Source: Sphingomonadales bacterium
Lineage (GTDB): Bacteria > Pseudomonadota > Alphaproteobacteria > Sphingomonadales > Sphingomonadaceae
DNA length: 64,000 nucleotides
Direction of reading: 5' to 3'
NCBI GenBank assembly: GCA_027490095.1
Contig: JAIXYT010000004.1
Location: 24,148 to 88,147, forward strand
Below the pieces are notes generated by a model. That model had not been told where the DNA came from. It ran no database searches and saw only the letters and a program-made list of their open reading frames with translations. The position numbers were made by a program, and so were the translations under genes. This document shows positions 1 to 8,215 of this stretch, in pieces. Each line of letters begins with the position of its first letter. Positions within the stretch are counted from its first letter, which is position 1.

Positions 1-406
1 TCTCTTTCCGGGCAAGATCCTGACCGGCACGGATGCGGCTGTCCTTCAGATAGCGGTCGAACGCCCAGGCATGCCCGAACTGGGTCATGTAGGCGTTCAC
101 ATAGGTCGGGCCCACCCAGATGCGTGCGACGAGCCGGCCGTAGCGGTCCCTGTCGGTCACCTCGATCCGCACGATGCGCCCTTCCACCTTGCGGCGCAGG
201 GCCGAGCGTGCCTGCAGGCCCCAGGGCTGGGCAAGCTCAGGTGCGTCGATCCCGGCCAGCCGCAGCTCGCTCGTCCGCTTCACGTCGGGCCGGTAGAACA
301 TCAGGGAATCCCCATCCTTGACGCGGACGACCTCGCCGTCGAGGATCCTGGCGGCGGCCGGCGCAGCAACCAGAAGGAAGCACGCAAGGAGAAGGGCACG
401 AAACAT
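1..406 (-). CDS. Thermonuclease-like (SNase domain) exported protein, 3' end outside window
   Basis: A 5' portion of about 135 residues is visible; the gene runs off the left edge. It begins at an ATG preceded by a GGAAG ribosome site and opens with a hydrophobic signal peptide ending near APAAA. The body has SNase-fold hallmarks: VKDGDS near residue 27, the LAGIDAPE strand-turn, and DRDRYGRLVARIWV. SNase proteins are phosphodiesterases that degrade DNA or RNA, here probably in the periplasm. The catalytic arginine/glutamate set cannot be fully checked because the C-terminus is missing. It is divergent from the Mla operon, so the gap between 407 and about 478 probably holds promoters for both. 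Confidence 0.8.
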   Translation of the reverse strand, partial: MFRALLLACFLLVAAPAAARILDGEVVRVKDGDSLMFYRPDVKRTSELRLAGIDAPELAQPWGLQARSALRRKVEGRIVRIEVTDRDRYGRLVARIWVGPTYVNAYMTQFGHAWAFDRYLKDSRIRAGQDLARKE

Positions 407-478
407 CGGCGCTTCCTTGCATCGGGGGCGGGCGATATGCAAAGCCATAGCGGGGAAACAGGAGAGCATCGGCCGCGA

Positions 479-1621
479 ATGCCAGACACGGCACCACCAG
501 ACGCGCGTTCCGACGCCCCTGCACTCGACATCAGCCTTGAGGGCGGCACCCTGCGCTTCGTCGGCCGCCTGTCGATCGCGCGGATCTCGGAAACCGAACG
601 CCGCCTGCACGAACTGCTCGATACCGTCGAAGGGCCGCTGCTCATCGACCTGTCGAAGGTCAGCCGGATCGACACGGTGGGGGCCTGGATGGTGCATCGC
701 CTGCTTCGGGACCGGCCCGGGAGCGCGGTTGTCGGGGCGAGCGCCGACGCCGAACGGCTGATCCTGGAAGTGGCCGCGGCCGATCGACCCTGCGAGATGC
801 GCCCGGCGCATGAACCCTTCCTCACCCGCGAACTGGAGCGGCTGGGGCGCTACATGATCCTTGCCTGGGTCAACTTCACGGCGATCCTGGGGTTCATCGG
901 GCTGTCCATCATTTCCGCCTGGAACGCCTTCACCTCGCGCCGGGGCGTGCGCTGGGGCGCCGTCACCGTCCAGATGGAGCAGGTGGGCGTCAATGCGCTG
1001 GGCATCATCGGGCTCATGAGCTTCCTGATCGGAATCGTGCTCGCCCAGCAGGGGGCCGTGCAGCTGCGGCAGTTCGGGGCCGAGATCTTCGTGATCAACC
1101 TGGTCGGCCGCGCCACCTTCCGCGAGCTCGGGATCCTGCTGACCGCAATCATGGTCGCCGGCCGCTCGGCCTCGGCCTTTGCCGCGCAGATCGGATCGAT
1201 GAAGCTCGCCGAGGAGGTGGATGCAATGCGCACCATCGGGCTCGATCCGATCGAGGTTCTGGTGCTTCCGCGCACGATCGCGCTGATCCTGATGATGCCG
1301 CTGCTGGCCTTCTACGCTTCGATCCTGGCGATCATCGGCGGCGGGCTGTTCACCTGGATCTCGCTGGACATTCCGCCGGCCACCTATGTGCAGCGCCTGC
1401 GCGAGGTGGTGCCGATGGCGGACTTCTGGATCGGCATGTCGAAGGCGCCGGTGTTCGGGGCCATCATCGCGATCATCGGCTGTCACCAGGGCTTCAAGGT
1501 CTCCGGCAATGCCGAATCGGTGGGCCAGCGGACCACCCAGGCCGTGGTGGAGGCCATCTTCCTCGTGATCGTCCTCGATGCCGTGTTCGCGGTGTTCTAC
1601 TCGGCGCTGGGGTTCAATTGA
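479..1621 (+). CDS. mlaE: MlaE-type ABC transporter permease with N-terminal STAS-like domain
   Basis: This is the permease of an MCE/Mla phospholipid transporter at the inner membrane. About 380 residues: the first ~100 form a STAS-like domain (LLIDLSKVSRIDTVGAW), then the MlaE core with several membrane segments and the conserved stretch FRELGILLTAIMVAGRSASA followed by GSMKLAEEVDAM. Fused STAS domains occur in many MlaE homologues, whereas E. coli uses a separate MlaB. The ATG at 479 was chosen because homology begins soon after; an in-frame ATG at 437 is possible. Its TGA overlaps the ATG of the ATPase gene, the first of two such overlaps in this operon. Confidence 0.88.
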   Translation: MPDTAPPDARSDAPALDISLEGGTLRFVGRLSIARISETERRLHELLDTVEGPLLIDLSKVSRIDTVGAWMVHRLLRDRPGSAVVGASADAERLILEVAAADRPCEMRPAHEPFLTRELERLGRYMILAWVNFTAILGFIGLSIISAWNAFTSRRGVRWGAVTVQMEQVGVNALGIIGLMSFLIGIVLAQQGAVQLRQFGAEIFVINLVGRATFRELGILLTAIMVAGRSASAFAAQIGSMKLAEEVDAMRTIGLDPIEVLVLPRTIALILMMPLLAFYASILAIIGGGLFTWISLDIPPATYVQRLREVVPMADFWIGMSKAPVFGAIIAIIGCHQGFKVSGNAESVGQRTTQAVVEAIFLVIVLDAVFAVFYSALGFN

Positions 1622-2421
1622 TGCGCGAGCCCGGCACCGAGCCCATCATCAAGGTCAGCGGCCTCGTGAACCGCTTCGGAAACCAGACCGTGCACGAGGG
1701 GCTCGACCTCGATGTCTGGCCCGGCGAGATCCTGGGCGTGGTGGGTGGATCGGGCACGGGCAAGTCGGTGCTGATGCGGTCGATCATCGGGCTGCAGCAT
1801 CCGGCGGAGGGCCATATCGAAGTGCTTGGCCGCAGCGTGATGGGCGGCGACACGACACAGAACCAGGACCTGACGCGCCAGTGGGGCGTGCTGTTCCAGG
1901 GCGGCGCCCTGTTTTCCGGCCTCACGGTCGCGGAGAACATCCAGGTGCCGATCCGCGAGTATTTCACCCTGTCGCAGGGGCTGATGGACGAGATCGCCGC
2001 CTACAAGATCGCGATGGTCGGCCTGCCACCCGAGGCCGGGCCCAAATATCCGTCCGAACTGTCGGGCGGGATGAAGAAGCGCGCAGCGCTTGCCCGGGCG
2101 CTTGCGCTCGACCCCAGGCTGCTGTTCCTCGACGAACCGACCGCCGGGCTGGATCCGATTGCAGCCGACGGGTTCGACACGCTGATCCGCACCCTTGCGG
2201 AAACCATGCAGCTGACGGTGTTTCTGATCACGCACGACCTCGACACGCTGCACGCCATCTGCGACCGGGTGGCGGTGATCGCCGAGAAACGCATCATCGC
2301 CTGCGGAACCGTCGCCGAGCTGTCGCGCTTCGACCATCCGTGGGTGCAGGAGTATTTTTCCGGTCCCCGCGGCCGTGCGGCTGCAATCGCCCAGCACCAT
2401 GCCCCGGTGGAAGTGGGCTGA
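1621..2421 (+). CDS. mlaF: MlaF-type ABC transporter ATP-binding protein
   Basis: Cytoplasmic ATPase that powers lipid transport through the MlaE permease. The 266-residue protein shows Walker A (GGSGTGKSVL), signature motif LSGGMKKRAALARAL, Walker B LLFLDEPTAGLDP and the switch histidine in LITHDLD. The GMKKR signature is typical of the Mla/MCE ATPase subfamily rather than generic importers. The ATG overlaps the mlaE stop (TGATG) and its own TGA overlaps the mlaD ATG, so the three proteins are probably translated together in fixed ratio. Confidence 0.92.
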   Translation: MREPGTEPIIKVSGLVNRFGNQTVHEGLDLDVWPGEILGVVGGSGTGKSVLMRSIIGLQHPAEGHIEVLGRSVMGGDTTQNQDLTRQWGVLFQGGALFSGLTVAENIQVPIREYFTLSQGLMDEIAAYKIAMVGLPPEAGPKYPSELSGGMKKRAALARALALDPRLLFLDEPTAGLDPIAADGFDTLIRTLAETMQLTVFLITHDLDTLHAICDRVAVIAEKRIIACGTVAELSRFDHPWVQEYFSGPRGRAAAIAQHHAPVEVG

Positions 2422-3377
2422 TGGAAAACCGGCACAACCATGTCCTGGTGGGCGCCGTCACCTTCGTGCTGGTGCTCGCGCTGTTCGGCTTCGTGCTGTG
2501 GCTCGCCCGCTTTTCGCGCGAGGACAAGGCCGAATATGACATCTTCTTCGCCCAGTCGGTTTCGGGCCTTGCCGTCGGCTCCAACGTCTCCTTCTCGGGC
2601 GTGCCGGTTGGCCAGGTGCAGCGCATCGCGCTGATGCCGGAAACGCCGCAGTTCATCCGCGTTCGCGTCGCGCTGCAGCCGGACACGCCGATCCTGGAGG
2701 GCACCACCGCCAGCCTGAATTCGGTGGGCTTCACCGGCGTGACCGAGGTGCAGCTGTCGGGCAGCATGCGCGGCCAGGCGCCGCTCACCGAGCCGGGTCC
2801 CTATGGCGTGCCGGTAATTCCGGCCACCTCCGGCGGCTTCGGCCAGATCCTGGAAAGCGCACCGGAAGTCATCGAACGCGCCTCAACCCTGCTTGCGCGG
2901 CTGAACGAGATCTTCAACGACGAGAACCGCGCCCGCTTTGCGAGCCTGATCGACAATCTGGACAAGGTGTCGGGCGAGGTGGCGCAGGAGGGCCCCGCCA
3001 TCCGGGCGGCAGTGCGCGAGGCCGAGCAGACACTGAAGGCAGCCACCCGCGCCGCCGACAGCCTGGCGAAGACGAGCGAGGCTGCCAACACCATCCTCAC
3101 CGAGGACGGCCGGCCGATGATCGCCGAACTGAAGCGGGCCATCGTGACGGCCGAGGCAACCCTTCAGCGCGTCGACCGGCTTGCAAAGGCAGCCGAGCCG
3201 GGCGTCAACAGCCTGTCCACCCAGACGGTGCCGCAGGTGAACCAGCTGGTCGCCGATCTGCGCGATGTCAGCCAGCAGATGGGCGCGCTCGCCGCCAAGC
3301 TGGACGAGGATCCGCTGGGCGCCGTCACCGGCGGACGCCCGCTTCCCGATTACGAGCCGGAGGCGGAGCCGAGATGA
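2421..3377 (+). CDS. mlaD: MlaD-type MCE domain substrate-binding protein
   Basis: Membrane-anchored periplasmic subunit of the Mla transporter, 318 residues. There is one N-terminal transmembrane helix (residues ~8-28), an MCE domain at ~35-115 (GLAVGSNVSFSGVPVGQVQRI, then a beta-rich stretch ending in a TGVTEVQL segment), and a long alpha-helical C-terminal half (~140-300) with coiled-coil character. MCE proteins form hexameric rings that ferry phospholipids between envelope membranes. The extended helical tail resembles single-MCE proteins that bridge the periplasm. Starts within the mlaF stop codon. Confidence 0.88.
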   Translation: MENRHNHVLVGAVTFVLVLALFGFVLWLARFSREDKAEYDIFFAQSVSGLAVGSNVSFSGVPVGQVQRIALMPETPQFIRVRVALQPDTPILEGTTASLNSVGFTGVTEVQLSGSMRGQAPLTEPGPYGVPVIPATSGGFGQILESAPEVIERASTLLARLNEIFNDENRARFASLIDNLDKVSGEVAQEGPAIRAAVREAEQTLKAATRAADSLAKTSEAANTILTEDGRPMIAELKRAIVTAEATLQRVDRLAKAAEPGVNSLSTQTVPQVNQLVADLRDVSQQMGALAAKLDEDPLGAVTGGRPLPDYEPEAEPR

Positions 3378-3399
3378 CCGACACGGAGGCCCAGCCGAA

Positions 3400-3996
3400 A
3401 TGACCCGCACCTCCCTCCTGCTGCTGCCGCTGCTGCTGGGCGCCTGCAGCCCGATCGTCCAGATCGGTGGCAATACACCCCGCCCGAATGCCGTCTACAC
3501 CCTGTCGGCTGCACCGCCCACGGCCGTGCCGGCCGGCACGGCGCCGATCGACATGGCGCGGGCCGTCACGGTCGACACGCCATCGATACCCGGCGCGCTG
3601 CAGACGCTCAGGATGCCGGTCAGCGTGTCGGACACGACGATCCAGTATGTGAAGGGCGCGCAATGGTCCGAACAGCCCAACCGGCTGTTCCAGCGGCTGC
3701 TGGCCGACACGCTCGTGCATGCGGGCATCGCGGTCGTGGACCAGCGCTCATCGGGCCAGACCGGCGGGCGGCGGCTGACAGGGCAGCTGATGGCTTTCGG
3801 GCTGGATGTGCGCGACGGCCGGCAGGTGAAGGTTCGCTTCGACGCGACGCTTGCGGGTCCCGATGGCGTGCGACAGCGGCGGTTCGAGCGCGAGGCGCCC
3901 GTTGCGAGCGCGGATGGGGCGGACGTGGCGCTGGCGCTGAACGGGGCGGCGAACCTGGTCGCGGTGGATGTGGCGGCCTGGGTGAAGGGCGCCTGA
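3400..3996 (+). CDS. ABC-type transport auxiliary lipoprotein (PqiC/LptE-like family)
   Basis: 198-residue lipoprotein with a clear lipobox, LLLGAC, acylated cysteine at residue 16. The rest matches the ABC_trans_aux family that accompanies alphaproteobacterial MCE transporters in place of MlaC: a YTLSA start, a repeated beta strand pattern and a WSEQPNRLFQRLLADTL segment. The likely role is an outer-membrane-linked partner of the MlaD complex. It lies 22 bases after mlaD and ends the operon. The short spacer to the tRNA contains a possible stem (GTCAAC/GTTGAC) but no T-run. Confidence 0.75.
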   Translation: MTRTSLLLLPLLLGACSPIVQIGGNTPRPNAVYTLSAAPPTAVPAGTAPIDMARAVTVDTPSIPGALQTLRMPVSVSDTTIQYVKGAQWSEQPNRLFQRLLADTLVHAGIAVVDQRSSGQTGGRRLTGQLMAFGLDVRDGRQVKVRFDATLAGPDGVRQRRFEREAPVASADGADVALALNGAANLVAVDVAAWVKGA

Positions 3997-4089
3997 CGGA
4001 CGGGACCGCTAGGCCGGCTACGTCAACGGCTGCAGCAGACAGTTGACCCTGCTGCCCCGAGACGGTATCGCGCGCGCTCTTTCAAGGCT

Positions 4090-4166
4090 GGCGGGGTAGC
4101 TCAGCTGGTTAGAGCACAGGATTCATAACCCTGAGGCCGCGGGTTCAAGTCCCGCCCCCGCCACCA
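4090..4166 (+). tRNA. tRNA-Met (CAT), elongator type
   Basis: Cloverleaf fits by eye: acceptor GGCGGGG pairs with CCCCGCC, T-stem GCGGG/CCCGC around TTCAAGT, anticodon CAT at 4124-4126 in loop TTCATAA, and an encoded 3' CCA at 4164-4166. The anticodon stem lacks the three consecutive G-C pairs of initiator tRNA and position 1 pairs normally, so I call the elongator. A CAT anticodon can also be tRNA-Ile2 (lysidine modified); this cannot be excluded without a covariance model. Confidence 0.95.
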
Positions 4167-4249
4167 TGCTGCTCGACAGCAGCTCCAGGACAATCCAGCC
4201 TGCATTCCCGGCTTTGCCGCAGCCGTGGGCGCGCGCTATGGCGTTCGCC

Positions 4250-5233
4250 ATGCACAGGTTCCTCGCGTCCGCAATCGTCCTCCTCGCCACCCCGTCGACC
4301 GCGTCGGCGGCAGACTGGGCCATCGCCATCCATGGCGGCGCCGGAGTCATCGAGCGCGCCGACATCAGCGCCGCCGACGATGCGGCCATCCGCGCCGATC
4401 TCGCAAAGGCCCTGGACGCCGGCACTGCCATCCTGAAGGCTGGCGGCAGCTCGACCGACGCGGTCGTCGCCGCCGTCGCAGCGCTGGAGGCCTCGCCCTG
4501 GTTCAATGCGGGTGTCGGCGCGGTCTTCACGTCGGCCGGCACCATTGAGCTTGATGCCGCAATGATGGAGGGTGAAGGCCGCCGGGCGGGCGCCGTGACG
4601 GGCGTGAAATCCACCCTCAGCCCCATCGCGCTCGCCCGCACGCTGATGGACAAGGGGCCGCATGTGTTCCTCGCCGGCCCCGCAGCCGACGAATATGCCC
4701 GCGAGGTCGGCCTCTCCCAGGTGCCCAACAGCCATTTCATGACCGAGCGGCGCCGGAAGCAGCTGAACGACCTCAGGATGCGCAACCAGGGCGCTTCGCT
4801 CGAACGCCCCGAGGTGCGGATGGGCACTGTGGGCGCTGTCGCGCGCGACGTGAAAGGCACGGTCGCGGCCGGAACATCCACCGGTGGCCTCACGGGCAAG
4901 TCCCCCGGCCGGGTCGGCGACGCCCCGCTGGTCGGCGCCGGCACGCTGGCCGACAACCGCTGCGGCGCGATCTCGGCGACCGGCTCGGGCGAGATCTTCA
5001 TCCGCACGCGCGTCGCCTCGCAGATCTGCGATGCGGCCCGCTTCGGCAAGGTGCCGCTGCAGAAGGCCGCCGATACAACGCTTGCCGAGGTGCTGGCGCT
5101 GGGTGGCGATGGCGGGGTCATCGTGCTCGGCCCCTCGGGCGACGGGCTGTTCAGCTTCAACTCGGCCGGCATGTACCGCGGCCGCGCAAGCGCGAAGGGC
5201 CCGCGCGAGATCAAGGTCTATGGCGACGAATGA
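4250..5233 (+). CDS. Isoaspartyl peptidase/L-asparaginase (Ntn-hydrolase, type 2)
   Basis: Precursor of a self-cleaving Ntn hydrolase that removes beta-aspartyl residues or hydrolyses asparagine. It has an N-terminal signal peptide (cleavage after ...STASA, residue ~20), IHGGAG near the mature N-terminus, and the autocleavage nucleophile Thr193 in MGTVGAVA, followed by the substrate loop TSTGGLTGKSPGRVGDAPLVG. About 327 residues, normal for the family; likely periplasmic. Start chosen at 4250 because it gives a clean signal peptide; an in-frame ATG at 4238 is equally possible. Reading frames extending back into the tRNA are not plausible starts. Stop overlaps the next gene by ATGA. Confidence 0.88.
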   Translation: MHRFLASAIVLLATPSTASAADWAIAIHGGAGVIERADISAADDAAIRADLAKALDAGTAILKAGGSSTDAVVAAVAALEASPWFNAGVGAVFTSAGTIELDAAMMEGEGRRAGAVTGVKSTLSPIALARTLMDKGPHVFLAGPAADEYAREVGLSQVPNSHFMTERRRKQLNDLRMRNQGASLERPEVRMGTVGAVARDVKGTVAAGTSTGGLTGKSPGRVGDAPLVGAGTLADNRCGAISATGSGEIFIRTRVASQICDAARFGKVPLQKAADTTLAEVLALGGDGGVIVLGPSGDGLFSFNSAGMYRGRASAKGPREIKVYGDE

Positions 5234-6438
5234 GCGACCATAGCGACGTCCTGATCATCGGGGCAGGCCAGGCAGGCGCCCAGGCCGCCATCTCGCTGAG
5301 GCAGGAGGGCTTTGCCGGCAGCATCCGCATGGTGGGCGAGGAACCCGACCTGCCCTACGAGCGCCCGCCGCTGTCGAAGGACTATCTCGCCGGCGAGCGC
5401 ACGGCTGACCGCCTGCTGCTGCGCCCGCCCGCCTTTTGGGCCGAGCGCGGGGTCGAGATCCTGACGGGCGTGCGCATCACCCGCGTCGACGGCAATGTGG
5501 CGCAGGCGGAAGACGGTCGCAGCTTCGGCTTCGACATCCTGATCTGGGCGGCCGGGGGCCACGCGCGGCGCCTCGCCTGCCCGGGTGCCGGGCTCGGCGG
5601 CGTCCATGTGATCCGGACGCGGCAAGACGACGACGACCTGCGCGCGGACCTCAGGACTGCTTACAGGATCGTCATCGTCGGCGGCGGCTATGTCGGGCTG
5701 GAGGCGGCAGCCGTGCTCAGCAAGGCGGGCAAGGATGTGACCGTCGTCGAGGCGCAGGGCCGCCTTCTCGCGCGGGTCGCGGGGCCGGAGGTCTCGGACT
5801 TCTACAGGGCCGCGCACGAAGCCCATGGCGTACGCGTCCTGCTCGATGCGCAGGTAGAGGCGCTGGAGGGCGACGCACGTGTCGCCGCGGTACGGCTGGC
5901 AGACGGCAGCATCCTGCCCACCGACCTGGTGATCGCCGGCATCGGCCTGATCCCCTCGGTCGCCCCGCTCGGGCTCGATGCGGTGGAGGTGGATGGGCAT
6001 TGCCGCACCACGCTGCCCCACGTCTATGCCATCGGCGACTGCGCGGCGCATGTGAACCGCTATGCCGGGGGCGCGCGCATACGGCTGGAATCCGTGCAGA
6101 ATGCCGTCGACATGGCAAAGGCCGCCGCAGCCCACATCGTCCATGGCGATGCGGCGAAGCCCTATGACGCCTGCCCCTGGTTCTGGTCGAACCAGTATGA
6201 CCTCAAGCTGCAGACGGTCGGCCTGTCGGTCGGGCATGATTCGCGCGTGGTCCGGGGCGATCCCACCAGCGGCAATTGGTCCCTCGTCTATCTGAGGGCT
6301 GGCGCAGTAATCGCGCTCGACTGCATCAACGCGCCGAGGGACTATGTGCAGGGCAAGGCGCTGGTGGAGCGCGGCGCAAGGGTTTCGCCCGAGCTCCTGG
6401 CCGATGCACAGGTTCCGCTGAAATCACTGGAAGGATGA
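5230..6438 (+). CDS. NAD(P)/FAD-dependent ferredoxin (rubredoxin-type) reductase
   Basis: 402-residue flavoprotein of the ferredoxin/putidaredoxin reductase family. It has two Rossmann motifs: IIGAGQAGAQAA for FAD at the N-terminus and IVGGGYVGLEAA for NAD(P)H near residue 150. The FAD ribityl motif YAIGDCA is near residue 270, followed by a C-terminal reductase domain (WFWSNQYDLKLQ). Such enzymes pass electrons from NADH to a ferredoxin feeding P450s or Rieske oxygenases; no oxygenase or ferredoxin lies nearby, so the partner is unknown. Starts inside the asparaginase stop codon and is followed 5 bases later by the nitronate monooxygenase gene. Confidence 0.85.
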   Translation: MSDHSDVLIIGAGQAGAQAAISLRQEGFAGSIRMVGEEPDLPYERPPLSKDYLAGERTADRLLLRPPAFWAERGVEILTGVRITRVDGNVAQAEDGRSFGFDILIWAAGGHARRLACPGAGLGGVHVIRTRQDDDDLRADLRTAYRIVIVGGGYVGLEAAAVLSKAGKDVTVVEAQGRLLARVAGPEVSDFYRAAHEAHGVRVLLDAQVEALEGDARVAAVRLADGSILPTDLVIAGIGLIPSVAPLGLDAVEVDGHCRTTLPHVYAIGDCAAHVNRYAGGARIRLESVQNAVDMAKAAAAHIVHGDAAKPYDACPWFWSNQYDLKLQTVGLSVGHDSRVVRGDPTSGNWSLVYLRAGAVIALDCINAPRDYVQGKALVERGARVSPELLADAQVPLKSLEG

Positions 6439-6443
6439 CACCC

Positions 6444-7412
6444 ATGCACCCGATCACCGCCAGGCTCCGCGCCCGCATGCAGCTGCCGCTGATCGGCTCG
6501 CCGCTGTTCATCATCTCCAACCCGGACCTGGTGATCGCCCAGTGCAAGGCGGGCGTGATCGGCAGCTTCCCCAGCCTGAACGCGCGGCCGCTTCCCCAGC
6601 TGGAAGAGTGGCTGCAGCGCCTGAACACCGAGCTTGGGCCGGATGACGCGCCCTATGCGGTGAACCTGATCGTCCACAAGTCGACCGACCGGCTGATGGC
6701 CGACCTGGAGCTGGTGGTGAAGTACAAGGTGCCGGTCGTCATCACCTCGCTGGGTGCGCGGGAGGACGTGAACGCCGCGGTCCACAGCTATGGCGGCGTG
6801 GTGCTGCACGACGTCATCAACAACCGCTTCGCGAAGAAGGCGATCGAGAAGGGCGCCGATGGCATCATCGCGGTCGCGGCCGGCGCCGGGGGCCATGCGG
6901 GCACGCTGTCTCCCTTCGCGCTGGTGTCGGAAATCCGCGAATGGTTCGATGGGCCGCTGGCACTTTCGGGCGCGATGGGCACGGGCGCAAACATCCTGGG
7001 CGCCGAGGCCATGGGCGCGGACTTCGGCTACATGGGCTCGGCCTTCATCGCCACCACCGAAGCGCGCGCCGACGAACGCTACAAGCAGGCGATCGTCGAA
7101 GGCCAGGCCTCGGACATCGTCTATTCCGACCTCTTCACCGGTGTGTCGGGCAACTATCTGAGGCCCTCGATCGTGGCGGCGGGCCTTGATCCCGACAATC
7201 TGCCCAAGGGCGACTATTCGACCATGAACTTCGGCTCGGGCGGCAACACCGAAGCCAAGGCCTGGCGCGACATCTGGGGCTCGGGCCAGGGCATCGGCGC
7301 AGTGAAGGCCGTGCTGCCGGCCGCCGAGCTGATCGCCCGCCTGAAGCGCGAATATGCGGCCGCGCGGGCACGGCTGCTGGGCGAGAATGCGGCGGCACTT
7401 GCTGCGGAGTAG
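6444..7412 (+). CDS. Nitronate monooxygenase family flavoenzyme
   Basis: 322-residue FMN TIM-barrel protein of the NMO/2-nitropropane dioxygenase family. Hallmarks are IGSPLFIISNPDLV at the N-terminus, the AGAGGHAG loop carrying the likely catalytic histidine, SGAMGTGANILGA phosphate-binding segment and GYMGSAFIATTEA. The family oxidises alkyl nitronates, though many members have other or unknown substrates. A GGAAGG ribosome site at 6429-6434 sits right against an upstream ATG at 6435 but at ideal distance from the ATG at 6444, so 6444 is preferred. Probably cotranscribed with the preceding reductase. Confidence 0.85.
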   Translation: MHPITARLRARMQLPLIGSPLFIISNPDLVIAQCKAGVIGSFPSLNARPLPQLEEWLQRLNTELGPDDAPYAVNLIVHKSTDRLMADLELVVKYKVPVVITSLGAREDVNAAVHSYGGVVLHDVINNRFAKKAIEKGADGIIAVAAGAGGHAGTLSPFALVSEIREWFDGPLALSGAMGTGANILGAEAMGADFGYMGSAFIATTEARADERYKQAIVEGQASDIVYSDLFTGVSGNYLRPSIVAAGLDPDNLPKGDYSTMNFGSGGNTEAKAWRDIWGSGQGIGAVKAVLPAAELIARLKREYAAARARLLGENAAALAAE

Positions 7413-7860
7413 ATTGCGCCGTCTTTTCGCTTCGCCCTTCTGGGCATACGTTCTGTTCGCAGCGTTCGTCGCGTCTGCGATCATCGTGTCCACCGAAGTC
7501 CTGGCACGCTCCAGGGTCGAGCTTCTGGAGCCATCCGCTGCGTTCAGGCAAACGATGGCAGACATCCGGGACTTTCCGGCGGCGTTTGGCCTTCTGGTCC
7601 TGCCGTTCCTGATCCTGGGCTACGGGTGCAGCCTGCACCACAATCTGACGTCCCGTCCGATTGCAATCGCCATTGCCGTGATGACGGCTGGCGGCCTTGC
7701 ATGGCTGTACCTCGAGCTTTTCGAAGACTCACTCCGGGCTTTGCAGGATGGGGCTTGGACAGCTGCTGCGCTCGCGGCCGGGTTCCGCATGATCTATGGG
7801 GTTGGCGTGGCGGGCGTCTATGTCGTGCTCGCACATCTGCTTCGAGCCCGTGCCAGATGA
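7387..7860 (+). CDS. Small multi-pass membrane protein, unknown function
   Basis: 157 residues with about four hydrophobic helices (FWAYVLFAAFVASAIIVST, FGLLVLPFLILGYG, IAIAIAVMTAGGLAWLYL, VGVAGVYVVLAHLL), basic at both ends. Not recognised. The start at 7387 lies 26 bases inside the end of the nitronate monooxygenase gene in another frame, so coupling is plausible. Base composition here is a little less GC-skewed than in the neighbours, compatible with an accessory gene. Ends one base short of the convergent Mth938 gene. Confidence 0.6.
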   Translation: MRRHLLRSRLRRLFASPFWAYVLFAAFVASAIIVSTEVLARSRVELLEPSAAFRQTMADIRDFPAAFGLLVLPFLILGYGCSLHHNLTSRPIAIAIAVMTAGGLAWLYLELFEDSLRALQDGAWTAAALAAGFRMIYGVGVAGVYVVLAHLLRARAR

Positions 7861-7861
7861 T

Positions 7862-8215
7862 CTACAGGATCAAGGCAGCAACAAGCCGTTCCTCGGCGAC
7901 CAGCACGTTGAACGTGCGCGCGGCGGCAGCGCTGTCCATCGGCTCGATGCGCACGCCACGCGCCCGCAGCGCTTCGGTGAAGGGCCGCGGAGGCCGCCTG
8001 AGCATCGGGCCGCTTCCAAGCAGCAGCAGGTCTGCGCCGTCGAGGTCGGGCACCGCTTCCCGCGTCAGCGTCTCCAACTGGAGCCCGGCCAGGCTCTCCG
8101 CTCGCTCGGCCGTGATCAGCAGCGCCGGGCGGTAAAGCCGCCCATCCACCACCCAGCCGTCGGCCGCCCGCCCCTCGATCCGGGCGCGGCCGGCCGCAAA
8201 GCGCAGCCCGCTCAA
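7862..8215 (-). CDS. Mth938-like (NDUFAF3/DUF498) domain protein, TTG start
   Basis: 117-residue protein of the Mth938/NDUFAF3 family, found downstream of secDF in many alphaproteobacteria. Typical pattern: IEGRAADGWVVDGRLYRPALLITAE, then LLLLGSGPMLRRPP and a terminal SAAAARTFNVLVAEERLVAALI. Its biochemical role is unsettled; the mitochondrial relative assists complex I assembly. The only reasonable start is a TTG (8215-8213) that overlaps the secF TGA as TTGA, implying translational coupling to secF. Confidence 0.8.
   Translation of the reverse strand: MSGLRFAAGRARIEGRAADGWVVDGRLYRPALLITAERAESLAGLQLETLTREAVPDLDGADLLLLGSGPMLRRPPRPFTEALRARGVRIEPMDSAAAARTFNVLVAEERLVAALIL

Noticed and set aside
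4166..4249. Extension of the asparaginase gene back to an ATG at the tRNA 3' end
   Set aside because: It would start within the CCA end of tRNA-Met and puts an unlikely peptide before the signal sequence.
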